Of a stretch of 64,000 nt of DNA, positions 55,666 to 64,000 are shown one piece after another; the stretch's first letter is position 1; each line of letters opens with the position of its first letter. Under the pieces are notes generated by a model that was given only the letters and a program-made list of their open reading frames with translations, was not told where the DNA came from and ran no database searches. Where the stretch lies: NCBI GenBank assembly GCA_963847735.1, contig CAWKAV010000029.1, forward strand, positions 1 through 64,000, written 5' to 3'. Origin of the DNA: CAWKAV01 sp963847735. GTDB lineage: Bacteria > Desulfobacterota > Desulfuromonadia > Desulfuromonadales > BM103. The position numbers and the translations under genes were made by a program.

Positions 55666-55702
55666 GAGAAAACAAAGACGTACGATCATTGGTTATAGAT
55701 AT

Positions 55703-57478
55703 ATGAACACGAGTCTCAAGCACCTATCAAAATTACTCGGCCTCGGCCTTTTGTGCGCGATGCTGCTCGCCATTCTGGCTGTCACCATCTCCGAAGTCCA
55801 TTCCTTCGACGTCTTCTGGCAGTTGCAGAACGGCCGTTACATGGTCGAGACCATGAGCCTGATCCATACCGACACCTTCACGCTTGCTGCAGGACGTTCC
55901 CCGGCACGAACATACCTGGCTGCACAGCCTGATCCTCTACGGGCTCTATGACCTTGCCGGGTATGGTGCGATCAGCATTTTCAAGGGCGTAGCTGATTAC
56001 GGCGACTGCCGTGTTCCTGGTTCTGGCCGCCCGTCGGCGGGAAGCGTCCTGGGCTGCGATTGCCCTGGTCCTGCCAATCTTCCTCCTGACCAGCGGCGGC
56101 TGGCTGGAGCGCCCGCAGCTCTGGACCTTCCTCTGTTCTGCATCTTTATCTGGTGGCTCGAAGACTATCTCTCCAAACCTTCATGGCGGATTCTCTGGTT
56201 GTTGCCCCTGGCGCTCTTCTGGAGCAACGTCCATGCCGGCTCGATCCTGGCCCTTGCCCTGGTTGCCGCTTACCTGGTTGGTGAAACCGGGCAGTCGTTG
56301 ATTGCCAGAAGCGCTTTTCATGGCTCGATCCCGGTCGCTTGTTCGGCCTGCTGATCGGCGTGCTTGTTGGCCGGCCTCGCCAACCCGTACCCGGCTCGTT
56401 GGTTTCAACACCCTGTTGGGCTCTTACAACCTGGGGGCCTCGGTCGATTCTGCCGGCAAGGTGACCGGCAGCGCAACCGCCGTCTTCAACATGGACTGGA
56501 CGCCGACCACCTTCCAGAACGAGCCGCTGTTCTTTTATGCGCTGGGGCTGGCGGCGGCTGATCATGCTGCTCGGCTGGCGCAGACTCAGGTTCTCGGACC
56601 TCTGCCTGTTGGGTGGGCTGGCCCTGATGGGCTCCAAGCTGGTCAGGCATATCCCGTTCTTTTACATGGGGATGGTCGCCATCCTGCCGGCCTATCTCGA
56701 TCGCATGGCTGAACCGGTTCGTCGGCGACTGCCGGAACTGTATCGCAAAATCGCCGTGCTTGCTCGTTTGTGTCCTGGCCGCCGGTTCTTTCTGGTCTCT
56801 CTGGCAGCCGGTCTACAAGGTTTACGGCACTGTTCAATACCGGCCTGCGCACCTGGCATTACCCGATTGCAGCGACCGAGTTTGTCAAGGAGCACAAGCT
56901 CGCCAAAAATATTTACAACACCTACGACTGGGGCGGCTACATGGAGTTCAAGCTGTTCCCGGAGTACCTGATGTTCTGGGATGGTCGTCAGAATTCTGCC
57001 GAGATGTTCAAACTCGGCTGGAACGTGATGGCCGGCAAACCTGATTGGGAAGAGATTCTCAACCGGTTTGACGTCAAGACCATCGTCACGCGTGCGTCAA
57101 CGATTGATACCGGGCAGAAATATCCGCTGCTTGACCGTCTTGCCGCTCATCCCGACTGGTTCCTGGTCTTCAATACCGAGTCCTCCATGGTTTTCGTCAA
57201 GACGCGGCAGTGTCTCTGATGACTGGCTGCGAGAAGCATGCCCTGTCCAAGGAGCAGATGGACGACACCGTCCTTTCCGAGGCCCACCTGATGGTCAAGT
57301 CAACCCGAACCGCTACATGGCCTGGTGGGAGATGGCGCAGATTTATACCAAGCGCAAGCAGTACAAGAATGCACTCTTTGCCTTGAACCAGCACCTCGCA
57401 CGCTCACCGCAACGGCATCCTGCCGCAGAAAAATTACGGGATCAACTTACTCAGGCGGTGAATGCTTCGGGGAAGAAA
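55703..57478 (+). pseudogene. multi-pass membrane protein with C-terminal TPR-like tail, many frameshifts
   Basis: Reading through frame changes gives about 500-590 residues: an N-terminal membrane helix, a loop with FDVFWQLQNGRYMVE, about ten hydrophobic segments (for example ILWLLPLALFWSNVHAGSIL) and a soluble part (YNTYDWGGYMEFKLFPEYL, AAHPDWFLVFNTESSMVF). The TPR-like end is MAWWEMAQIYTKRKQYKNAL. Frame changes lie near 55905, 55990, 56140, 56325, 56368, 56420, 56557, 56757, 56825, 57205, 57235 and 57300. The architecture resembles membrane enzymes of glycan assembly but I do not recognise the family. The TPR part is in frame with the next gene. Confidence 0.6.
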
Positions 57479-58651
57479 GTGAAAAACAGGCTCAAAATCC
57501 TCATGATCGCCCCCACCCCCTACTTTTCCGACCGGGGGTGTCATGTGCGTATATATGAAGAGGCCAAAGCCCTCAAAGCCTGCGGGCATGAAGTCGTTAT
57601 TGTCACCTATCATCTGGGTCGGGATGTCGATGACATCCCTGTTGTGCGCATCCCGAACATCCCCTGGTATCGCAAGCTCTCCGCAGGCCCTTCCTGGCAT
57701 AAGCCCTACTTAGACGTTCTCCTGCTCTACAAGACCATTGTCGTCGCGAAGAAATTCAGGCCCGACATCATCCACGCCCACCTGCATGAAGGAGCTTTCC
57801 TCGCAGCCATTGCCAAACGCTCTCTGCGGGCACCGCTGCTGTTTGACTGCCAGGGAGGCTTGTGTGGGGAGCTTCTTGACCATGGCTTTATGAAAAGGGA
57901 CGGAGGCATCCATAAAATATTTTCGAGGCTGGAAGCCTGGATCACCTGTCAGGCTGACCATATCGTCACCAGCTCCACTCCAACTGCGGAGTTAATCAGG
58001 AATGAATTCCCTGAGATTGCTGCTCGACTTACACCGCTTGTCGATGCAGTTGATACCGACCTGTTCATACCGTTGTCAAAAGACATTGAACTGCTTGAGG
58101 CATTAGGCGTTCCTGTCAACAAAAAGCTGATTGTCTATCTTGGCGCAATGACCGAGTACCAGGGTGTCGACCTGCTGCTTGATTCTATCTTGAATTTGTC
58201 CGCGACACGTGAGGACTTCCACGCCCTGATCATGGGATACCCGGAAGTAAAATATGTTAAAAAAACCCAGGAACTCGGCCTGACAGGACAAGTCACGTTT
58301 ACCGGCAAACTCTCATATGCCGACGCCCCGCGTTATCTCAGCCTCGGCCACATAGCTGTCTCCCCAAAGCTCTCTGTCACAGAAGCCAACGGCAAGCTGC
58401 TCAATTACATGGCATGTGGTCTGCCTTGCGTTGTTTTTGACAACCCGGTCAACAGGGAACTGCTCGGCGACTGTGGTGTCTTTGTTGATCAACAGGAGGC
58501 CGGCGCTTTCGCCAAAAGCATCGGGCGTCTGCTCGACAATCCTGACGAATGTAAAGCGCTTTCGAGGCGGGGCCGCGATCATGCTGAAAAAAACCATTCA
58601 TGGAACACTCGTATCATAGAACTGGAAAAGGCTTACATCTCCATGATTTAG
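57479..58651 (+). CDS. GT4-family glycosyltransferase
   Basis: About 390 residues, GT-B fold. N-terminal ILMIAPTPYFSDRGCHVRIYEEAKAL, then RPDIIHAHLHEGAFLAAI, VDTDLFIP, LIVYLGAMTEYQGVDLLLDSI and the C-terminal nucleotide-sugar region SVTEANGKLLNYMACGLPCVVFD (catalytic Glu region). The GTG at 57479 with GGGGAAG upstream is preferred, or the ATG at 57503. The frame is open back to 57068 through the TPR-like tail of the damaged gene before it. The donor sugar is unknown. Confidence 0.85.
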   Translation: MKNRLKILMIAPTPYFSDRGCHVRIYEEAKALKACGHEVVIVTYHLGRDVDDIPVVRIPNIPWYRKLSAGPSWHKPYLDVLLLYKTIVVAKKFRPDIIHAHLHEGAFLAAIAKRSLRAPLLFDCQGGLCGELLDHGFMKRDGGIHKIFSRLEAWITCQADHIVTSSTPTAELIRNEFPEIAARLTPLVDAVDTDLFIPLSKDIELLEALGVPVNKKLIVYLGAMTEYQGVDLLLDSILNLSATREDFHALIMGYPEVKYVKKTQELGLTGQVTFTGKLSYADAPRYLSLGHIAVSPKLSVTEANGKLLNYMACGLPCVVFDNPVNRELLGDCGVFVDQQEAGAFAKSIGRLLDNPDECKALSRRGRDHAEKNHSWNTRIIELEKAYISMI

Positions 58652-58694
58652 AGACAGCATGCTCCTTTCAGATGAAACTGGCGCCTGTTTTTAC

Positions 58695-58709
58695 GTTCAA
58701 AAATTGAAC
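58695..58709. promoter_or_regulatory. distal palindromic operator of the EPS regulator
   Basis: GTTCAAAAATTGAAC, a perfect GTTCA-N5-TGAAC palindrome, about 55 bp upstream of the regulator start. Confidence 0.6.
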
Positions 58710-58754
58710 AAACAAGAAGAAACTGTTTGATTTTACGTTACAGATTGCGATATC

Positions 58755-58769
58755 GTTCAAAATATGAAC
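58755..58769. promoter_or_regulatory. proximal palindromic operator overlapping the start codon
   Basis: GTTCAAAATATGAAC has the same arms and spacing as the distal site, with centres 60 bp apart. The ATG start codon of the regulator lies inside the palindrome, so binding would block its own initiation region. No Shine-Dalgarno is visible before this ATG. Confidence 0.6.
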
Positions 58770-59384
58770 GACAAACAGGCAGCCCCGGAAGCATATCGCA
58801 CCCTCCAGATGATGACAGAACTGGAGCAGGACGACTCTCTCTCGCAGCGGGAACTCGCCAGCCGGCTAGGGGTTGCTGTCGGCCTGGTCAACTCCTACCT
58901 GAAGAATCTTACCGCCAAGGGTTTTCTGCGCGTCAAGAACTACCCGCGTAACCGCTACGCGTACCTGCTGACCCCCAAAGGCCTCGCCGAGAAGAGCCGG
59001 CTTGCTTACCAGCACATGCACTATTTCAACAACCTTTACACGGTGGTTCGTCGCGATTACTTGAACCTGTTTCGTCAACTCAAAGACAACGGGACGACGG
59101 CGATTATCTTCTGCGGAATCGACGAGGTGACCGAGATTGCGTTCCTGTCTTTGCAGGAGGCGGGCCTGGAGCTGGCGGCGGTGATCGATATGGATGGCGG
59201 CAAGGCGGAATTTATCGGCCGCAAGGTACAGTCCCTGTGTGACTGGCAGCCTGTTGACAAGCTGCCCGTTGTGCTGACTTCATTGAAGCGCTCCGGGTCG
59301 CTGCGCCAGGGATTACTGGAACATGGCATCACTGAAGAGCAGGTATTTTCACCTGCCGGGAATGAATTAACAGGGTTGCGATAG
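58764..59384 (+). CDS. EPS-associated MarR-like regulator with a C-terminal ligand-like domain
   Basis: 206 residues. The N-terminal winged helix (about 10-80) has LSQRELASRLGVAVGLVNSYLKNLTAKGFLRVKN and YLLTPKGLAEKSRL, matching regulators that sit at the head of exopolysaccharide loci. Beyond about residue 105, TTAIIFCGIDEVTEIAFLSL and LELAAVIDMDGG look like a Rossmann-type domain, which could sense a nucleotide-linked metabolite; that is inference. It lies just ahead of uxs and the flippase, and has two palindromic sites in its 5' region. Confidence 0.82.
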   Translation: MNDKQAAPEAYRTLQMMTELEQDDSLSQRELASRLGVAVGLVNSYLKNLTAKGFLRVKNYPRNRYAYLLTPKGLAEKSRLAYQHMHYFNNLYTVVRRDYLNLFRQLKDNGTTAIIFCGIDEVTEIAFLSLQEAGLELAAVIDMDGGKAEFIGRKVQSLCDWQPVDKLPVVLTSLKRSGSLRQGLLEHGITEEQVFSPAGNELTGLR

Positions 59385-59403
59385 TTGATGGACACCGTTG
59401 CTG

Positions 59404-59442
59404 GCATTGAATCAGTTCATCAATTCAAAAATTCAAGATTAA
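59404..59442. repeat. GTTGAATCG-type repeat, copy 7 (degenerate)
   Basis: TTGAATCAGTTCATCAATTCAA followed by ATTCAAGATTAACGG, just before uxs; the units are shorter and AT-rich. Described by fragments only. Confidence 0.4.
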
Positions 59443-59453
59443 CGGAGTTTCCA

Positions 59454-60416
59454 GTGAGACATTACGATTCGATCAAACGGGTTTTAGTCACAGGCGGAGC
59501 GGGCTTTCTTGGCTCGCACCTCTGCGAGCGGTTGCTGGCTGAAGGCAATGACGTGCTTTGCGTCGACAACTACTTCACCGGCCGAAGGGCCAACATCGCC
59601 CACCTGCTCGATAACCCCAACTTCGAGGTTATGCGCCACGACATCACCTTCCCCCTCTACGTTGAGGTCGACGAAATTTACAACCTGGCCTGCCCGGCTG
59701 CACCGATCCATTACCAGTACGACCCGGTGCAGACCACCAAGGTCAGCGTGCATGGCGCCATCAACGTGTTAGGACTGGCAAAACGGACCAAGGCGAAGGT
59801 GTTTCAGGCATCGACTAGCGAGATCTACGGCGACCCGAACGTACACCCGCAGAGAGAGGACTACTGGGGCAACGTCAACCCGATCGGTCTGCGCTCCTGT
59901 TACGATGAAGGCAAGCGTTGCGCTGAAACCCTCTTTTTCGACTACCACCGCCAGAACGGCGTACGCATTAAGGTCGCTCGCATCTTCAACACCTATGGCC
60001 CGCGCATGCATGTCAACGACGGTCGGGTGGTTTCCAACTTCGTGGTTCAGGCTCTGCGAGGTGAAGATATCACCATCTATGGGGATGGCTCCCAAACCCG
60101 CTCATTTTGTTATTGTGACGACCTTGTTGAAGGCTTTATTCGACTGATGGCGACTGGCAACGACGTAACTGGCCCGATGAACCTTGGCAACCCAAGCGAG
60201 TTCACCATCAAGCAACTCGCTGAGACCGTTATCGAAATGACCGGCGCCAAGTCGCGGTTGGTTTACAAGACTTTGCCGAGTGACGATCCGAAGCAACGTC
60301 AGCCGGATATTACTTTTGCGAGACAGACTTTGAGCTGGGAGCCAGAGATTGCTCTCCGTGATGGCCTGATGAAAACGATTGGTTATTTTGATGAGATGCT
60401 GAACGGGCAAGGTTAA
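59454..60416 (+). CDS. uxs: UDP-glucuronate decarboxylase (UDP-xylose synthase)
   Basis: 320 residues, short-chain dehydrogenase/epimerase fold. RVLVTGGAGFLGSHLCERLL binds NAD, YNLACPAAPIHYQYDPVQT is the Uxs signature, QASTSEIYGDPNVHPQ follows and the catalytic YxxxK is CYDEGKR. It converts UDP-glucuronate to UDP-xylose, so xylose may be in the polymer. GTG start at 59454 (CGGAG upstream); the longer frame reaches to 59385. Confidence 0.93.
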   Translation: MRHYDSIKRVLVTGGAGFLGSHLCERLLAEGNDVLCVDNYFTGRRANIAHLLDNPNFEVMRHDITFPLYVEVDEIYNLACPAAPIHYQYDPVQTTKVSVHGAINVLGLAKRTKAKVFQASTSEIYGDPNVHPQREDYWGNVNPIGLRSCYDEGKRCAETLFFDYHRQNGVRIKVARIFNTYGPRMHVNDGRVVSNFVVQALRGEDITIYGDGSQTRSFCYCDDLVEGFIRLMATGNDVTGPMNLGNPSEFTIKQLAETVIEMTGAKSRLVYKTLPSDDPKQRQPDITFARQTLSWEPEIALRDGLMKTIGYFDEMLNGQG

Positions 60417-60417
60417 T

Positions 60418-60486
60418 GTTGAATCGTTGGATTACTGTTTCGCACGTGAAACGTAGAATCGATTCAATATTGCAAAAGTTCAACGC
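60418..60486. repeat. GTTGAATCG-type inverted repeat, copy 8
   Basis: GTTGAATCGTTGGATTAC and a facing GAATCGATTCAATATTG / GTTCAACG lie between uxs and the flippase gene. Confidence 0.55.
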
Positions 60487-60618
60487 TTCAGAAGTCTTGT
60501 CTTTCATCACTGCGATGTAAATTTACATTAATCGTTTAACGACCCCCGGATTAGATCAACTGTTCACGGATTTTCTGGTCCTGGGTCACAGAAATACACA
60601 TTGCTTAAAAGGTAGTGC

Positions 60619-61971
60619 ATGGCACCTAATCCCCCTTGGCTTGGACTCCTCCCCTTGTTTTTGCGCTCCAGGATTGAGCATCGTCCCGGCTTGCAGCGGG
60701 CACTTGTCAACACGGGATGGTTGTTCGGCGATAAAATTCTGCGCATGGGAGTGGGCCTGTTCGTGGGGGTGTGGGTTGCTCGCTTCCTTGGACCGGAGAA
60801 GTTCGGGCTTTTCAATTATGCCACGGCATTTGTGGCACTGTTCGGGGCTGTTGCATCACTGGGGTTGCAGGGTATCGTCGTTCGTGATCTGGTCAAAGAA
60901 CCTGAGAATGCTGAGGAGGTGATAGGGACAGCTTTTACACTGCAACTGCTGGGTGGCCTGCTCGCATTGATGGTTGCAGTTAGCGCAACGGTATGGCTAC
61001 GCCCCGATGACACTCTGATGCGGACTATGGTCGCGATTCTCGGCTCGGCCCTGGTGCTGAAGGCTACGGATGTCGCCAAGTTCTGGTTCGAGGCCAGAGT
61101 TCAGTCAAAACATACGGTCATTGTTGAGAACACAGCGTTTCTGATGATGGCCGTTGGCAAGATCGGCCTGATCTTGGCCGAGGCTCCATTGCTGGCCTTT
61201 GTCTGGATTACGTTATGCGAAGCCACACTGGTTGCCGCTGGTATGCTTTGGACCTACCATCGGAACGTAGGAACATTTACTCGATGGCGTCCGCAGCTTG
61301 CACTCGCCCGGCAACTGCTTAAGGAAAGCTGGCCGCTGATTCTCTCCGGTCTGGCGGTCATGATTTACATGCGAATCGATCAGATCATGCTTGGCGAGAT
61401 GCTTGGGGATAATGCGGTCGGCATCTACAGCGCGGCGGTACGCATTAGCGAGATCTGGTATTTTGTACCTATGGCGATAGTGGCTTCAGTATTTCCGGCA
61501 ATTATTGAGGCAAAGAAATACAACGAAGATATGTATTTGCGTAGGCTACAAAAGCTTTATGACCTTTTGGCAATATTGGCGGTGGTCGTTGCAATCGTGA
61601 TGACATTTTCCTCAGCTTGGGTTGTAGTATTGCTTTTCGGCAAGACCTACGCTGCGGCTGGTGAGATTCTCGCAGTACATATTTGGGCAGGGATATTTGT
61701 TTTTTTAGGTGTTGCGAGTGGCAAGTGGCTTGTATTGGAGGGCCTTCAAAAGAATGTGTTTTACAGAACCTTGATAGGCGCTTTCGTCAATATCGGCTTA
61801 AATATTACATTGATACCGGCGTTTGGTATTTTAGGTGCGGCTGTTGCGACAGTTGTTTCGTATTTTTTTGCTGTTTTCTCTGTATTTTTTGATAGGAGGA
61901 CGAGGAAGTCGGCGCAAATGATGGCGAGTTCTTTCTTGTTTCATAAAACGATAAGAAGGCTCTCCGATTGA
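60619..61971 (+). CDS. Wzx-like polysaccharide flippase
   Basis: 450 residues with about 12-14 hydrophobic segments. NTGWLFGDKILRMGVGLFVGVWVARFLGPEKFGLFNYA is the typical opening of polysaccharide-transport MOP flippases, with MIYMRIDQIMLGEMLGDNAVGIYSAA further in. It moves lipid-linked repeat units across the inner membrane. An AAAGG RBS precedes the ATG. From about 61.5 kb the sequence becomes AT-rich. Confidence 0.9.
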   Translation: MAPNPPWLGLLPLFLRSRIEHRPGLQRALVNTGWLFGDKILRMGVGLFVGVWVARFLGPEKFGLFNYATAFVALFGAVASLGLQGIVVRDLVKEPENAEEVIGTAFTLQLLGGLLALMVAVSATVWLRPDDTLMRTMVAILGSALVLKATDVAKFWFEARVQSKHTVIVENTAFLMMAVGKIGLILAEAPLLAFVWITLCEATLVAAGMLWTYHRNVGTFTRWRPQLALARQLLKESWPLILSGLAVMIYMRIDQIMLGEMLGDNAVGIYSAAVRISEIWYFVPMAIVASVFPAIIEAKKYNEDMYLRRLQKLYDLLAILAVVVAIVMTFSSAWVVVLLFGKTYAAAGEILAVHIWAGIFVFLGVASGKWLVLEGLQKNVFYRTLIGAFVNIGLNITLIPAFGILGAAVATVVSYFFAVFSVFFDRRTRKSAQMMASSFLFHKTIRRLSD

Positions 61972-62729
61972 AACCTTTAAATTCTGTTTGGATTATGACA
62001 ATGTTAAAAGAATTTTTTGATTGTATAAGAAAATTTTTCCCTAAATTTATAAAATCTTTTACACGGCGTTGTCTTGACTTTTTCATTTGGGATAAATATC
62101 AGATGAAATCCTGGTCTCAGGAAGGCGAAGATAGAATTCTCCACAGAATTTTCGAAACAAAACAAAAAGGTTTCTACGTTGACGTAGGCGCACATCATCC
62201 GAAAAGATTTTCCAATACATATCTTTTTTACCTACAGGGATGGCATGGAATTAATATAGATGCCATGCCTGGATCCATGGAAGCATTCAGGCGTTTCAGA
62301 CCTCGTGACATAAATATCGAAGTTGCCGTTTCCAAGATAAAAAAGGTTCTAGCCTATCACATTTTTAATGAACCCGCCTTTAATGGATTTTCTGTTTCGC
62401 TGTCTGAGAGACGTAATGCTGCCGATTCAGGATGCAAACTAATGAAAACAATCGACATGATGACAATGCCACTAGATGAAATACTTGACAACAATCTTCC
62501 CCAAAATCAACAGATAGACTTCTTGAGCATTGACGTAGAAGGTCTTGATTTAGAAGTTCTGGAATCCAACGACTGGCAGAAGTATCGCCCGAAAATTGTC
62601 CTCGTTGAAGTTTTAGAGAAAACCCTCGAAGATATGCTGTCCGATCCTATTTCTAAATTTTTGAATAAAAATGGTTATCAATTGTTCTCCAAATGCCACC
62701 ACACGGTCTTTTTCCACCGCGAGGAGTAG
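61968..62729 (+). CDS. FkbM-family methyltransferase
   Basis: 253 residues. WSQEGEDRILHRIF, GFYVDVGAHHPKRFSNTY (SAM loop), GWHGINIDAMPGSMEAFR and DFLSIDVEGLDLEVL are diagnostic of the FkbM family, which methylates sugar or polyketide hydroxyls. The TTG start at 61968 overlaps the flippase stop (TTGA) and has AGAAGG upstream; ATG at 61995 is an alternative. AT-rich. Confidence 0.85.
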   Translation: MKPLNSVWIMTMLKEFFDCIRKFFPKFIKSFTRRCLDFFIWDKYQMKSWSQEGEDRILHRIFETKQKGFYVDVGAHHPKRFSNTYLFYLQGWHGINIDAMPGSMEAFRRFRPRDINIEVAVSKIKKVLAYHIFNEPAFNGFSVSLSERRNAADSGCKLMKTIDMMTMPLDEILDNNLPQNQQIDFLSIDVEGLDLEVLESNDWQKYRPKIVLVEVLEKTLEDMLSDPISKFLNKNGYQLFSKCHHTVFFHREE

Positions 62730-62870
62730 CGATTGTACTTGCGAGTTGAATTCGCGAATGGAATCTTTTGATTCCGAGATTGTGCCCGATGCTTTTAATT
62801 TAGACCGCCAGATTCAGAGGGTGCTTTAACATGAATGGAGCACGGCTCTTTGGGGCATTTTGAAACAAAT

Positions 62871-64000
62871 ATGACTACATTAATACAACCAGTAATTGTT
62901 ATCCCTGCGTATAACAGACAGCAGGCCCTTGAACGGTTGTTGGAAACTGTAGGGAAGGCAGAATACCCCACGGTTGTAAAACTCTTTATCTCGCTTGAGG
63001 GCGGTGCAAGTGATGTGGTTAAACGTGTTGCGCACGGGTTTCGTTCGACAAAACTTGATGTTGAAATAATCGAGAGGCCAGAGCGGCTTGGACTCAGAGA
63101 ACACATTCTCAACTGTGGTGATTTGGCGCTCGCATACGGAGCCGTCATCGTACTTGAGGATGACCTGCTCATTGATCGATATTTCTATCATTATGCTACC
63201 GCAGCGTTGAACCATTATGATGCAGATGAATCTGTTGCCGGAATTGCTTTGTACTCTCTTGAGCGCAACGAATATGCTGAATTACCTTTTCGTCCCATGG
63301 GGAATGGATATTCTACATATCCTATGCAAGTCCCATGTTCATGGGGACAAGGCTGGACAATCAAACAGTGGAGAAAGTTTCGGGATTGGTATGCTACTGC
63401 TGATTCAACCACGGTAGACGAAACCGTTGGCTTGCCGGACGCAGTAAAGAAATGGCCAAAGAGTTCTTGGAAGAAGTATTTCGCTGCATATTTGGTAAAA
63501 AACAACCTCAACTTTATCTACCCATATCAAACTTATTCTACCAACTGCTCTGACCCTGGTGGCGCCCACATGGCTCTGGGTTCGGATTTCCATCAGACGA
63601 GTTTTGCGAGCCAAAATCGGCCTCTCCCAAGTTTTTTGTTCTGTCCATCAATTGATTCAGAGGTAGCCTACGACGCATTTATGGAGCCCTGTGGCATGTA
63701 TGTCTACCGTGCACTCGGATTATCTAAAGAACAGGTTGAAATCGATACTCTGGGTATAAAGTCCAAGGAAATCCTGAAAAAAGAATATATATTGACCTGT
63801 AGAAAAGTATCTAAACATATCCATGGCTATCCGCGAAACTATCGCCCGACAGAGCATAATCTGTTATATCCGGTCAGTGACAAGAAACAAAAAGTATTTT
63901 CACTTTCCTTACGGAAGGACGTTCTTCAACTGAAAAGGCGAAGGCAACGGACGGCTGATTATAGCTACGCCTCTGGTATTAACCTCGATTCATTGCGGGT
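62871..64000 (+). CDS. GT-A-fold glycosyltransferase, truncated by window end
   Basis: At least 376 residues, open to the last base. It begins MTTLIQPVIVIPAYNRQQAL, a GT-A nucleotide-binding start, with GAVIVLEDDLLIDRYFYHYA carrying an EDD metal motif, then CSWGQGWTIKQWRKF and TNCSDPGGAHMALG. It resembles proteins of polysaccharide loci that use a short EDD motif. The RBS is weak. The C-terminus and function of the rest cannot be read. Confidence 0.78.
   Translation, partial: MTTLIQPVIVIPAYNRQQALERLLETVGKAEYPTVVKLFISLEGGASDVVKRVAHGFRSTKLDVEIIERPERLGLREHILNCGDLALAYGAVIVLEDDLLIDRYFYHYATAALNHYDADESVAGIALYSLERNEYAELPFRPMGNGYSTYPMQVPCSWGQGWTIKQWRKFRDWYATADSTTVDETVGLPDAVKKWPKSSWKKYFAAYLVKNNLNFIYPYQTYSTNCSDPGGAHMALGSDFHQTSFASQNRPLPSFLFCPSIDSEVAYDAFMEPCGMYVYRALGLSKEQVEIDTLGIKSKEILKKEYILTCRKVSKHIHGYPRNYRPTEHNLLYPVSDKKQKVFSLSLRKDVLQLKRRRQRTADYSYASGINLDSLR

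Overview
The window looks like a chromosomal segment of an anaerobic deltaproteobacterium, most likely Desulfuromonadales (Geobacter, Desulfuromonas or Pelobacter relatives). This is inferred from gene content, since no rRNA is present. The pointers are system II cytochrome c maturation (ResB/CcsA), a GEMM-type riboswitch, the carboxyspermidine polyamine route (SpeA, NspC, carboxynorspermidine dehydrogenase), the short ThiC, a 63-residue zinc-ribbon protein and an EPS-type MarR regulator. Most of the window is GC-rich; about 21.0-22.8, 36.5-38.4 and 61.5-64 kb are visibly more AT-rich.

Layout. (1) 0.4-7.1 kb is an osmostress block: otsB-otsA-pgmB-GH65 phosphorylase on the minus strand, divergent from a MscS channel. 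The GH65 and pgmB frames are broken. (2) 7.1-12.9 kb is accessory DNA: a tRNA-Arg 3' fragment, a propeller-type lipoprotein, a complete IS1182-like element, a secreted alpha/beta hydrolase behind a GEMM riboswitch with a terminator, a possible small RNA and a 61-residue protein. (3) 13.0-20.9 kb holds mgtE, a DUF721/DciA-like gene, a soluble multi-PAS histidine kinase, and a TPP-riboswitch-controlled thiED-thiC unit. (4) 21.0-22.8 kb is an AT-rich deacetylase/formyltransferase pair. (5) 23.1-28.1 kb carries polyamine genes and an XRE-cupin regulator. (6) 28.4-36.4 kb holds housekeeping genes: ChaN-PDZ lipoprotein, class II aldolase, Dus, a GGDEF response regulator, Uup, CvfB and a zinc ribbon. 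(7) 36.5-40.5 kb is a cassette of SGNH hydrolase, SxtJ, NodU-type carbamoyltransferase and a 49-residue DUF5989 protein. (8) 40.9-54.6 kb has a receiver protein, tex, an EEP-fold enzyme, a tRNA methyltransferase, alr, a RACo-like ASKHA protein, purH-purD-purE and resB-ccsA. (9) 54.7-64.0 kb is the start of an exopolysaccharide/O-antigen locus: GT2, a membrane/TPR protein, GT4, an EPS-type regulator, UDP-xylose synthase, a Wzx-like flippase, a FkbM methyltransferase and a glycosyltransferase cut by the window end.

Three patterns cut across the genes. Short inverted repeats built from GTTGAATCG/CGATTCAAC recur in about eight intergenic gaps. Two tracts (1.2-3.5 and 55.3-57.3 kb) are dense in frameshifts but free of in-frame stops, which suggests sequence error or very recent decay. 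Regulatory sites are visible directly: a TPP riboswitch, a GEMM riboswitch with an overlapping terminator, a palindrome before the XRE-cupin gene, and two GTTCA-N5-TGAAC palindromes before the EPS regulator.
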